Below are positions 1-5,647 of a stretch of DNA of 10,094 nucleotides, one piece after another. A model generated the notes under the pieces. The model worked only from the letters and a program-made list of their open reading frames with translations, ran no database searches and was not told where the DNA came from. The stretch is from Sedimentisphaerales bacterium. GTDB taxonomy: Bacteria; Planctomycetota; Phycisphaerae; Sedimentisphaerales; SG8-4. Each line of letters starts with the position of its first letter. Within the stretch, counting starts at the first letter, position 1. The translations under genes were made by a program, and so were the position numbers. The stretch lies in contig JAFGCA010000533.1 in the NCBI GenBank assembly GCA_016932895.1, forward strand, positions 1 to 10,094, in the 5' to 3' direction.

Positions 1-76
1 CAAGATGCTCGTAAAACGTGTCAAACAACTGGGTTACGCGATGATCGATCTACGCTCCGGCGAAGTAGTTTCTTAG
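1..76 (+). CDS. 3' end of an unidentified gene (partial)
   Basis: An open frame enters from the left edge (codons from base 2) and ends at TAG 74-76. It encodes 24 residues, KMLVKRVKQLGY followed by AMIDLRSGEVVS. The tail is basic and then amphipathic, with no diagnostic motif, so no family can be named. The last base of the stop codon lies in the dispersed-repeat-like sequence that follows, so the natural C terminus may have been altered by that element. Whether this is a real gene cannot be decided from 24 codons; the open frame could also be chance. Confidence 0.35.
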   Translation, partial: KMLVKRVKQLGYAMIDLRSGEVVS

Positions 77-95
77 GAGCGAAGCGAGGCAATCC
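76..95. repeat. REP-like dispersed repeat fragment
   Basis: The 20 bases GGAGCGAAGCGAGGCAATCC match, from memory, the core of a short intergenic repeat common in many bacterial genomes (…TGCGAGGAGCGAAGCGA…GCAATC…). Only the core is present and there is no clear palindromic partner. Its place between a gene end and a decayed gene fits a dispersed element. There is a single copy in this window, so its repetitive nature is inferred from recall rather than seen here. Confidence 0.45.
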
Positions 96-152
96 ATAGT
101 CGAACGATCTATGAAACGCGGTACTACACGTGAAAACAAGGGAGGTGCAGGC

Positions 153-529
153 ATGGACAGGTTCTGCAAGTTGGTGACAATGTGCGTTCTCTTGATCCCG
201 GCGACGGCGTCGGCGGGGTTGGCTTCGGGGCCGTTGCGGGTGCATCATCAGAACCGGCGGTACTTCGCGGACGCCTCGGGCAAGGCGCTATTCCTGACGG
301 GCTCGCACACCTGGGCGAATTTCCAGGAGCGTATCTGTCGTGCCAACCGGACGCGAAAGGAGCGAAATTCACGCTGAAGATCGAACCGGGGACATACAGG
401 GTCAGATGAATTCAGTGTGCCACAAACGAATGCTCGAATGCGAAACGCGCGGAAGTAGGAGACGCAGAGTGGATTCCGTTGGCCTCGCCGTTCCGGGGCG
501 CGGCGGTGGCGCACCTGGAGAGAGAATGA
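153..529 (+). pseudogene. Decayed DUF4038-type glycoside hydrolase (internal deletion, frameshift, stop)
   Basis: A good ribosome binding site (GGAGG, 141-145) precedes ATG 153, although ATG 111 is also in frame. The product begins with a signal peptide (MDRFCKLVTMCVLLIPATASA). It continues with GPLRVHHQNRRYF and GKALFLTGSHTWANFQ, which resemble the start of DUF4038/apiosidase-like glycosidases. Coding sense is lost near 325-335, and the frame stops at 375-377. From about 330 another frame reads AYLSCQPDAKGAKFTLKIEP then GTYRVR, a TGA stop at 407, and further on AEWIPLASPFRGAAVAHLE ending at TGA 527-529. This resembles the C-terminal beta-domain of the same enzymes (…F-T-P-P-F-x-G-x-A-V-x-Y-L…). 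Such proteins normally have 400 or more residues, so the whole catalytic middle is missing. It is probably non-functional. Family assignment is from motif recall. Confidence 0.7.
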
Positions 530-563
530 GGTGTTGGCGTGCCGATGGCGGCAAAGCGTGAGT

Positions 564-755
564 TTACGAAGCGTCCGGGGTTTCGGTCTTGCGGCTCTCG
601 GCGCCGGAAGCGATCAGTACCGACAGCATGATCGCTCCGGTGACGCCCGGGGCCAGGTCGAGCTGCCCCAGCGTCCGCAGGACCGCCATGGCCACCACGA
701 AGCACGCGAAGCCGATCCCGATGTACTTCAGGTTTGCTGTGTCCGGTTTTCTCAT
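564..755 (-). CDS. Small two-helix membrane protein, function unknown
   Basis: The 63-residue product starts at ATG 755 (complement), preceded on the minus strand by a purine-rich GGGGGGCGGTG that can serve as ribosome binding site. An in-frame start farther upstream (to 893) adds an arginine/proline-rich stretch that looks like non-coding translation, so the short form is chosen. Residues about 11-29 (YIGIGFACFVVAMAVLRTL) and 37-50 (GVTGAIMLSVLIAS) are hydrophobic and probably form two membrane segments, with a charged C-terminal tail (ESRKTETPDAS). I recognise no family. It lies alone between the decayed glycosidase and the prepilin-like gene. It could be a spurious ORF, but the hydrophobic pattern and plausible ribosome binding site favour a real gene. 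Confidence 0.5.
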   Translation of the reverse strand: MRKPDTANLKYIGIGFACFVVAMAVLRTLGQLDLAPGVTGAIMLSVLIASGAESRKTETPDAS

Positions 756-942
756 CACCGCCCCCCTTCCTGGCTGCGTTCTGCGATTATGGGAACTGCG
801 AGCCCTGCCCGGCGCCGGCGGGACGTTCGGTCCCCGGCCGCGTACGCCGACAACGCTCACGGAAAGTATATGAAACGCAGGAGTCAGAGCCAAACACCGG
901 CGGGGAAGCCATCCGCACGCCAGCCGGATGTCCGCCCGGATA

Positions 943-1737
943 TCACCACCAGAAGCAGGGGTTGGAGTTCTGCATATAGAACCAGCGGTGCTTCATATCG
1001 CTGAACTTGCGCCACTCCACATGCCCGTCCACGCAAAGAACGTTCCCACCCGTGGGTTTGCTGCCCTTGGTGAGATGGTTGGTCCGGTCCCAGATTTGCC
1101 AGCGTGCCCAGCAGCCGCCGGTGGCCTTGGTGAAATCGGCCTCAACCGGGTCCGGCCCGTCACTGGCGGTTACATCGGTAATCAACTCCATGAGAGCCGG
1201 CGCAATCTTCTTGGTATCGATCACTGATCGAACCCATTCCTTGTGCTCGGGGCCGGTGGTCATTGGTTTTTGCGGCCTGCCCGCAACCGTGTCAAGCAAC
1301 CAGAAATAGCCGAGAATACGGTGATAGGTTTTTCGCGTACCTTCGGCCGTGGGTTCGGGATTGGGATAGCTCTCGTCCGTCTCCTTCGCGAGGTTCTCGC
1401 CGTAGCGCCAGAAATATACCCGGTTGCGCTGCGGCCACGAGGGACAATAAAAAATGTTGCGATCGAAGGCTCCCGTTTCCAGGACGATGTCCGTCGTCCA
1501 GTAGGACACGTCAAAAAGCCACCGATCCACCTCGTTCAGCGGCAGTTTGCCGTCCCAGTCGTTGGCGTACAGAAATAACCCCAGACCCGTATTCTTCTCG
1601 TTCTGGCTGCACACGGCCCGGCGGCCCTGCTCTCGAGCGGCGCTGATCGCCGGCAGGAGAATCCCCATCAGAAGGGCGAGAATCGCCACCACCACGAGCA
1701 GCTCAATCAGCGTAAAACCACACCTGCGACGCATCAT
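943..1737 (-). CDS. Prepilin-type N-terminal cleavage/methylation domain protein (planctomycete type)
   Basis: The product has 264 residues. The start is ATG 1737, with GGAG (1747-1744) six bases upstream; a GTG at 1749 overlaps that site and is less likely. The N terminus is a class III (type IV pilin-like) signal: MMRRRCG, then the cleavage point, then [20 protein letters not shown], with Gly7 at -1, Phe8 at +1 and Glu12 at +5. A prepilin peptidase should cut and N-methylate it, and it would sit in the inner membrane or a pseudopilus. The body is hydrophilic and aromatic-rich. Near the C terminus [11 protein letters not shown] follows a histidine, a stretched form (H-X15-DG) of the planctomycete H-X9-DG processing-associated motif. 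Such proteins are abundant in planctomycetes and their individual roles are mostly unknown. It is divergent from a second member at 1923, and no secretion or pilus assembly genes are nearby. Confidence 0.88.
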   Translation of the reverse strand: MMRRRCGFTLIELLVVVAILALLMGILLPAISAAREQGRRAVCSQNEKNTGLGLFLYANDWDGKLPLNEVDRWLFDVSYWTTDIVLETGAFDRNIFYCPSWPQRNRVYFWRYGENLAKETDESYPNPEPTAEGTRKTYHRILGYFWLLDTVAGRPQKPMTTGPEHKEWVRSVIDTKKIAPALMELITDVTASDGPDPVEADFTKATGGCWARWQIWDRTNHLTKGSKPTGGNVLCVDGHVEWRKFSDMKHRWFYMQNSNPCFWW

Positions 1738-1772
1738 ACCTATCTCCACAAAACCGTACCAACCAGTATGTA

Positions 1773-1801
1773 TTTATACCCTCTGTCCGACCCAATGTCA
1801 A
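1773..1801 (-). promoter_or_regulatory. Near-consensus sigma-70 promoter for the minus-strand prepilin-like gene
   Basis: On the minus strand a perfect -35 box TTGACA (1801-1796) is followed, after exactly 17 bases, by TATAAA (1778-1773; five of six positions match TATAAT). The predicted transcript starts near 1766, giving a leader of roughly 30 bases that contains the GGAG site before ATG 1737. Confidence 0.8.
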
Positions 1802-1865
1802 ACGTGCAGAACATAGGCGCCCCAAAAAACGTACATACGCCGCTTGCCGCATCGCGCCGATGCGC

Positions 1866-1895
1866 TTGCTGTCCCGACCTGCGGCGCGGTAGAAT
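1866..1895 (+). promoter_or_regulatory. Candidate sigma-70 promoter for the plus-strand prepilin-like gene
   Basis: TTGCTG (1866-1871) and TAGAAT (1890-1895) are separated by 18 bases. The predicted start near 1902 leaves a leader of about 20 bases before ATG 1923. The boxes match consensus at four and five of six positions, so this is weaker than the divergent promoter on the other strand. Confidence 0.5.
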
Positions 1896-1922
1896 CGCGG
1901 GGCATTGAACGGGGATGACGCC

Positions 1923-2798
1923 ATGACGGGCAGACGAACATCGTGCACATACCAGTGTCCGCAGAGAGGCCCTCAGAGGGCCTTCACGCTCGTTGAACTG
2001 CTGGTGGTCATTGCCATCGTGGCGCTGCTGCTGGCGCTGCTGCTGCCGACGGTGCAGCGCGTGAGGAAGCAGGCCAAGATGATGGTCTGCCAGTCCAACC
2101 TGCGTCAGTGGGGCCTGTTCCTCAACACGTACGTGGTCGACAACGACGGCAAGTTCTTCTATGAGATGACGCAGGTGCAGATGGACGATCAGCCGGAGGG
2201 CTTTGTCGTGATGGTCCAGAGCTGGTGGTACACGTTCCTCACCGAATTCGGCGGTCACAAGGATATCTGGCTGTGCCCCATGGCCACGATGCCGTCGGGT
2301 GCGGACGACTCCGGCTCGGCGTTTCGGGCCTGGCGCGGCCAGCGCGGAGCCGAGCGTATCCCCGAAGGCGGCTGGGGGGAGGTCGAGCGGGAGTTTCGGG
2401 GCAGCTACGGTGTGAGCGGCTGGGTGGGAATCAGTCGGTACGAGGAGCCGGAGAGACCCAACGCGTGGTGCTGGACGACTCCGGATGTGAGAGGCGCCGC
2501 CGCGGTACCGCTGATGTTCGACTGTCGCCGCTCGCTCTACTATGGAACGCTGAGTCCGCCGCCCCCGTATGAGGACACGGCGATCTCGGACTACTACAGC
2601 AGCTACGTCTGCATCGACCGGCACAGCGGAGGGATCAACAGCCTGTTTATGGACTGGTCGGTCCGCCGAGTCGGGCTCAAGGAATTGTGGGGCTTGAAAT
2701 GGCACCGCCAGTACGACACGACCGGTCCGTGGACCGAGGCCGGCGGCGTGACGCCCCGGGATTGGCCTTCCTGGATGAAAAAGTTCAAGAACCCTTGA
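1923..2798 (+). CDS. Prepilin-type N-terminal cleavage/methylation domain protein with H-X9-DW variant motif
   Basis: The product has 291 residues. ATG 1923 is chosen over an in-frame TTG at 1905 because GGGG (1911-1914) lies just upstream of the ATG. After a 20-residue basic leader comes [20 protein letters not shown], a class III pilin-like signal with Ala20 at -1 (in place of the usual Gly), Phe21 at +1 and Glu25 at +5. The following segment [20 protein letters not shown] is the conserved post-helix region of planctomycete DUF1559-like and related proteins. The C-terminal motif reads [16 protein letters not shown], exactly H-X9-D but with Trp replacing Gly. The mature protein should be an inner-membrane-anchored pseudopilin-like protein facing the periplasm. 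Function is unknown; it may be co-expressed or exchanged with the divergent homologue at 943-1737. Domain identity is secure and the role is not. Confidence 0.88.
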   Translation: MTGRRTSCTYQCPQRGPQRAFTLVELLVVIAIVALLLALLLPTVQRVRKQAKMMVCQSNLRQWGLFLNTYVVDNDGKFFYEMTQVQMDDQPEGFVVMVQSWWYTFLTEFGGHKDIWLCPMATMPSGADDSGSAFRAWRGQRGAERIPEGGWGEVEREFRGSYGVSGWVGISRYEEPERPNAWCWTTPDVRGAAAVPLMFDCRRSLYYGTLSPPPPYEDTAISDYYSSYVCIDRHSGGINSLFMDWSVRRVGLKELWGLKWHRQYDTTGPWTEAGGVTPRDWPSWMKKFKNP

Positions 2799-3105
2799 CC
2801 ATGCCTGAAACCTGACGCATCATCTCGGTCCGGCCTCACGTTCGGGACCGCTGTCACAAGGCCGTCGCTCCCAGCCCCTTAAAAAAACTCCGATTCCCGG
2901 CGTCACCGGAGAGAATTACGTATTTCTACGTATTGACACAATGGGCCACTGTCGCGACACTCTCGGAATGGGGTTATGGAGAATCCGTGTGGCAGGGTCT
3001 CATCAACACGTGTGGAGTCCGTTCTCTGTCGCAGGAAAGGATGTGCCTTGTCTGCCTCGCAATGCAGACGCACTATCGACGTTCATTCTTGAAGGGGAGC
3101 ATGTC
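2799..3105. other. Intergenic region upstream of the PEP-CTERM gene
   Basis: These 307 bases hold no convincing gene. Near the start is an imperfect hairpin (CGGTCC 2826-2831 with GGACCG 2845-2850, 13-base loop) without a T tract, so it is only a weak terminator candidate for the preceding gene. An A7 run is at 2881-2887. A doubled TACGTATT motif and a TTGACA box are at 2917-2938 (separate entry). An open frame from 2941 runs into the PEP-CTERM gene, but its N-terminal translation looks random. Confidence 0.6.
2917..2961 (+). promoter_or_regulatory. Tandem TACGTATT motif with TTGACA box upstream of the PEP-CTERM gene
   Basis: TACGTATT occurs at 2917-2924 and again at 2927-2934, exactly 10 bp (one helical turn) apart. 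The second copy overlaps TTGACA (2933-2938) by two bases. Each TACGTA is itself palindromic. Seventeen bases after TTGACA lies GACACT (2956-2961), a poor -10 matching three of six positions, so the promoter may need an activator bound to the repeats. The leader to ATG 3106 would be about 140 bases. This role is inferred from layout alone. Confidence 0.45.
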
Positions 3106-3756
3106 ATGAGAGTCGAAGCAAAGATTCTGTCCGTGTTGTTTGCCGCTTGCACGTTGACGATTCTGCGTCCGGGTATGGCTCCAGCGGCGGTTACCGTGTA
3201 CGACAGCATCACCCAGAACAACAACTACAACACCACGTTCAATGAAGTGGGCGACGAAGTCACCCTGGCGGGCACCGAGCGGCTGGTTCGCGAGGTCACC
3301 TTCGGATACAACATCGTGTCCTATCTGACAACGGGATCGGAAGAGGTCATTTTCCGACTGTATGACCTCAGCGGCGGCCAGCCGGACAGCGTGCTCTACC
3401 AGAGCGCAGCGATTCCCATGAGTCCGGGCCTGAACTACTACACGGTGAGCAGCATCGACACCGTCGTCCCGGACACGCTGGTCTGGACGGCAGCCGTTTC
3501 CGGATACGCCGTCGGCACCGGCTACTATGCCGGCCCCGTGATCGCCGATGCAAATCCGACCGTGGGATCCAGCGCCGACTATATCTGGAACAAGAGCGCC
3601 GGTGGATGGGTCCAATACGACCTCGGCGACGCCATCGCCAACTTTCAGGCTACGATCACGGCCGATCCCGCTTGTGTCCCCGCCCCCGGCGCCCTGCTGC
3701 TCGGCACCTTCGGCGCGGGACTGATCGGCTGGATGCGCCGGCGCAGAACACTGTAA
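3106..3756 (+). CDS. PEP-CTERM sorting-domain exported protein
   Basis: The product has 216 residues. ATG 3106 has GGGGAG (3094-3099) six bases upstream; an in-frame start at 2941 lacks support. Residues 1-28 form a Sec signal peptide (hydrophobic VLFAACTLTIL, ending APAA). The middle, about 29-188, is a Thr/Ser/Tyr-rich, probably beta-sandwich exported domain that I do not recognise. The C terminus is a PEP-CTERM signal: VPAP at 191-194, a hydrophobic helix GALLLGTFGAGLIGWM, then RRRR. In this system an exosortase (EpsH/XrtA type) recognises the motif in the membrane and processes the protein for surface or extracellular-matrix display. No exosortase lies in this window, which is usual because PEP-CTERM genes are dispersed. 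It appears monocistronic, with terminators directly after the stop. The sorting signal is clear; the function of the body is unknown. Confidence 0.87.
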   Translation: MRVEAKILSVLFAACTLTILRPGMAPAAVTVYDSITQNNNYNTTFNEVGDEVTLAGTERLVREVTFGYNIVSYLTTGSEEVIFRLYDLSGGQPDSVLYQSAAIPMSPGLNYYTVSSIDTVVPDTLVWTAAVSGYAVGTGYYAGPVIADANPTVGSSADYIWNKSAGGWVQYDLGDAIANFQATITADPACVPAPGALLLGTFGAGLIGWMRRRRTL

Positions 3757-3779
3757 CGAATCTCGGCGAGCATTCGTTT
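3755..3779 (+). terminator. First hairpin after the PEP-CTERM gene
   Basis: AACGAAT (3755-3761) pairs with ATTCGTT (3772-3778), and CTC/GAG inside extends the stem with one bulged C. The left arm overlaps the TAA stop codon. Only a short T-rich stretch (TTTCTT) follows, so alone it is a moderate terminator. Confidence 0.5.
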
Positions 3780-3784
3780 CTTCG

Positions 3785-3813
3785 GGGCTGCGATCTCACG
3801 TCGCAGCCCTTTT
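3785..3813 (+). terminator. Rho-independent terminator of the PEP-CTERM gene
   Basis: GGGCTGCGA (3785-3793) pairs perfectly with TCGCAGCCC (3801-3809) around the 7-base loop TCTCACG, followed by TTTT (3810-3813). It lies 30 bases after the stop codon and directly follows the weaker hairpin, forming a tandem arrangement. Confidence 0.88.
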
Positions 3814-3853
3814 CATTGGTCGCAGAAGGTATCTGCCATGGCGGCATCCGGGC

Positions 3854-3894
3854 TTGACGGGGACTCCCAGGCGTGGTATCGATTCCTTTCGATA
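3854..3894 (+). promoter_or_regulatory. Candidate promoter and inverted repeat upstream of the GH5 gene
   Basis: TTGACG (3854-3859) is followed after 17 bases by TATCGA (3877-3882), a weak -10. TATCGA also forms a perfect inverted repeat with TCGATA (3889-3894) across 6 bases, which could be an operator overlapping the start of transcription. The terminator just upstream means the GH5 gene should need its own promoter in this interval. Confidence 0.4.
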
Positions 3895-3915
3895 ACGCCA
3901 ATGGAGGATATACAG

Positions 3916-5007
3916 ATGGCAAACAGTCGCCGTGACTTTCTCAAACAGGTGGCCGCCGGCTCGGTGGCGATGGCCCTGCCGGCACTTCCGGCGCCGGCGC
4001 AGCAGCAACAAAGTCAGGTCACCCGGCCCAAGGCCCAGACCGCGCTTCCGCGCTGGCGCGGGTTCAATCTGCTGGACATGTTCACCATGCGCAGCAAGGG
4101 CGATTTCTCCGAGGACGATTTCCGCTGGATTCGGGACTTCGGGTTCGACTTCGTGCGCTTCCCGGCGGTGTACCGGCTCTGGATCGAAGACGGCGACGAT
4201 TACAAGATCCACGAGCCCATGTTAGCCAAGCTCGACCGGGGCATCGAGCTGGCCAACCGGTACGGCCTGCACGTGAGCCTGAATTTCCATCGCGGGCCGG
4301 GCTACTCGGTCAATCGTGAGTTTCAGGAGCCCCACAGTCTCTGGAAGGACAAGACCGCGCTGGATGCCTTCTGCTTCCACTGGCAGTTGATGGCCAGGCG
4401 GTACAAGGGCATCTCGCGCGACAAGCTCAGCTTCGACCTGATCAACGAGCCGCCCTCTCCGGGCGAGCACATGAGCCGGGCCGATCACGAGCGCGTCGTC
4501 CGCACGACGGTGAAGGCCATTCGCGAAATCAACCCGAACCGTATCGTCATCGCCGACGGACTGAGCTGGGGCAGAGACACCGCCCCCGAGCTGGCCGACC
4601 TGGGCATCGGCCAGAGCACGCGGGCCTACGATCCGATGTTCATCAGCCATTGCGGCGCCTCGTGGGTCAACTACCGGGATTATCCCGAGCCGGCCTGGCC
4701 GGGCCATGGCTGGGACCGCAAGCGACTGGTCCAGCACTACCAGAAGTGGGCCGACCTGGCGAAAATGGGGGTCGGGGTGCACTGCGGCGAGGGCGGGGCC
4801 TACAACAAGACGCCGCACGAGATCGTCCTGGCCTGGTTTCGCGAGGTCCTGGAGATCCTGACCGAGCTCGGGATCGGCCTGACGCTGTGGAATTTCCGGG
4901 GCTCGTTCGGGATCGTGGACTCCGGCCGCAAGGACGTCGCCTACGAGGACTTCCACGGCCACGAGCTCGACCGCAAGCTCCTCAGCCTGCTCCAGGAATT
5001 CGCTTGA
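3916..5007 (+). CDS. Tat-exported glycoside hydrolase family 5 (cellulase-like) enzyme
   Basis: The product has 363 residues. ATG 3916 has GGAGG (3903-3907) eight bases upstream. Residues 1-28 are a twin-arginine signal, MANSRRDFLK followed by a hydrophobic, alanine-rich stretch ending PAPA, so the enzyme should fold in the cytoplasm and be exported by Tat. The rest reads as a GH5 (clan GH-A) barrel. It opens with WRGFNLLDMF (beta-1) and contains VRFPAVYRLW and LNFHRGPGY. LINEPP carries the putative acid/base Glu178 after Asn177, and VHCGEGGAYN carries the putative nucleophile Glu292. LTLWNFRGSFGI near the end supplies the aromatic substrate platform. Both catalytic glutamates are present, so it is probably active on a beta-linked glucan, mannan or related glycan; the substrate cannot be read from sequence. 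No carbohydrate-binding module is visible. It appears monocistronic between the PEP-CTERM gene and the BlaI operon. Confidence 0.88.
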   Translation: MANSRRDFLKQVAAGSVAMALPALPAPAQQQQSQVTRPKAQTALPRWRGFNLLDMFTMRSKGDFSEDDFRWIRDFGFDFVRFPAVYRLWIEDGDDYKIHEPMLAKLDRGIELANRYGLHVSLNFHRGPGYSVNREFQEPHSLWKDKTALDAFCFHWQLMARRYKGISRDKLSFDLINEPPSPGEHMSRADHERVVRTTVKAIREINPNRIVIADGLSWGRDTAPELADLGIGQSTRAYDPMFISHCGASWVNYRDYPEPAWPGHGWDRKRLVQHYQKWADLAKMGVGVHCGEGGAYNKTPHEIVLAWFREVLEILTELGIGLTLWNFRGSFGIVDSGRKDVAYEDFHGHELDRKLLSLLQEFA

Positions 5008-5108
5008 TGCCGGCAGCCCCCCGGGCGCCGGTGCGGCGCTGATACTCCGTCGGCGGTCGCCGCTTCGGCACTCGCAGGTACCTTCAGTTCCGAAGAACAA
5101 AAAAAATT

Positions 5109-5138
5109 TTGACGCTGCCCCAATTTTTCCCGTAACAT
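5109..5138 (+). promoter_or_regulatory. Candidate promoter of the BlaI-M56 operon
   Basis: TTGACG (5109-5114) and TAACAT (5133-5138) are 18 bases apart, just after an A8T4 tract that could act as an upstream element. An alternative -10, TATGAT (5158-5163), matches five of six positions but has no good -35 partner. Either choice places the BlaI-type boxes over the transcription start, as expected for repression. Confidence 0.5.
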
Positions 5139-5173
5139 ACGACACATGTAGTACGTCTATGATATGTGTAGCA
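5138..5173 (+). promoter_or_regulatory. BlaI/MecI-type operator, two tandem boxes
   Basis: Box 1 (5138-5153) is the dyad TACGACA-CA-TGTAGTA; six of seven positions are symmetric, and the core ACA-NN-TGT matches the TACANNTGTA core known for staphylococcal BlaI/MecI operators. A second half-site, TGTAGCA (5167-5173), lies exactly 20 bp from the first TGTAGTA, two helical turns away; its left partner is poor. A wider inverted repeat ACACAT (5142-5147)/ATGTGT (5164-5169) spans both. The position 15 bases before the blaI start codon suggests autorepression. Confidence 0.7.
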
Positions 5174-5188
5174 TAAAGGAGAACCACC

Positions 5189-5647
5189 ATGACCCGAAAA
5201 AGGCGGGCCGACAAACCGAGCGTGGAGCTGACGGAAGCCGAATGGGCGATCATGCGAGCCGTGTGGGAACATCAGCCCTGTGCGGCCGGTACGGTCCAGG
5301 AAGCCCTCGCCGCGAGCAAGGGCTGGGCCTACAGCACCGTCAAGACCACGATGGACCGCATGGTCGACAAAGAGCTGCTCGAGGTCCGCAAGATTCGCAA
5401 CCTGCGACTGTACAGCACGACGGTTGGCGAAGTGGAGGCCAAGCGAGGCGAGTTCTACCGGATGCTCAAGCGGGCCTTTGACGGGGCTCTGGCCCCCATG
5501 TTGCAGTTCCTGGTGGAACACGAGGGCCTTTCCGCAACGGACGCTCGTGAGCTTCGGGAGATTGCTCGCCGGGCCGCTGGGGCGGCGAAATCGGATCGTG
5601 CGGATGACTCGCACGGACAGGAGAGCAAAGATGGACCCGCTCAATAG
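5189..5647 (+). CDS. blaI: BlaI/MecI/CopY family transcriptional repressor
   Basis: The product has 152 residues. ATG 5189 has AAAGGAG (5175-5181) seven bases upstream. The winged-helix domain spans about residues 12-82: LTEAEWAIMRAVWEH is the conserved first helix and YSTVKTTMDRMVDKELLE contains the recognition helix and the following strand. The C-terminal half (FYRMLKRAFDGALAPMLQFL) is the helical dimerisation part. Family members bind TACA/TGTA dyads as dimers and are cut by their partner M56 membrane protease to relieve repression. Such boxes lie directly upstream, and the partner gene overlaps this one by 17 bases, so a self-regulated two-gene operon is very likely. The true inducer is unknown. 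The symbol marks family membership and does not imply beta-lactam resistance. Confidence 0.92.
   Translation: MTRKRRADKPSVELTEAEWAIMRAVWEHQPCAAGTVQEALAASKGWAYSTVKTTMDRMVDKELLEVRKIRNLRLYSTTVGEVEAKRGEFYRMLKRAFDGALAPMLQFLVEHEGLSATDARELREIARRAAGAAKSDRADDSHGQESKDGPAQ

Noticed and set aside
910..930. Hairpin CATCCG/CGGATG as terminator of the minus-strand prepilin-like gene
   Set aside because: Only a 6-bp stem with a 9-base loop and no T tract on the minus strand; too weak to call.
1740..2705. Minus-strand open frame of 321 codons opposite the plus-strand prepilin-like gene
   Set aside because: Antisense shadow; the translation is rich in Arg, His and Pro, with no domain, while the plus strand has a complete pilin-like gene.
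2941..3105. N-terminal extension of the PEP-CTERM protein
   Set aside because: The translation is random-looking and would hide the signal peptide; ATG 3106 has a good ribosome binding site.
5008..5100. Terminator after the GH5 gene
   Set aside because: The GC-rich stretch can form small stems (for example CGGCG/CGCCG), but none is followed by a T tract, so no terminator is called.
4222..5253. Minus-strand open frame of 343 codons opposite the GH5 gene
   Set aside because: It mirrors the GH5 coding frame, and its start lies within blaI on the other strand with no supporting signal.
5280..5630. N-terminal extension of the M56 protein back to 5280
   Set aside because: This stretch is the blaI gene read in another frame; a proper ribosome binding site and a typical BlaR1-like start are at 5631.
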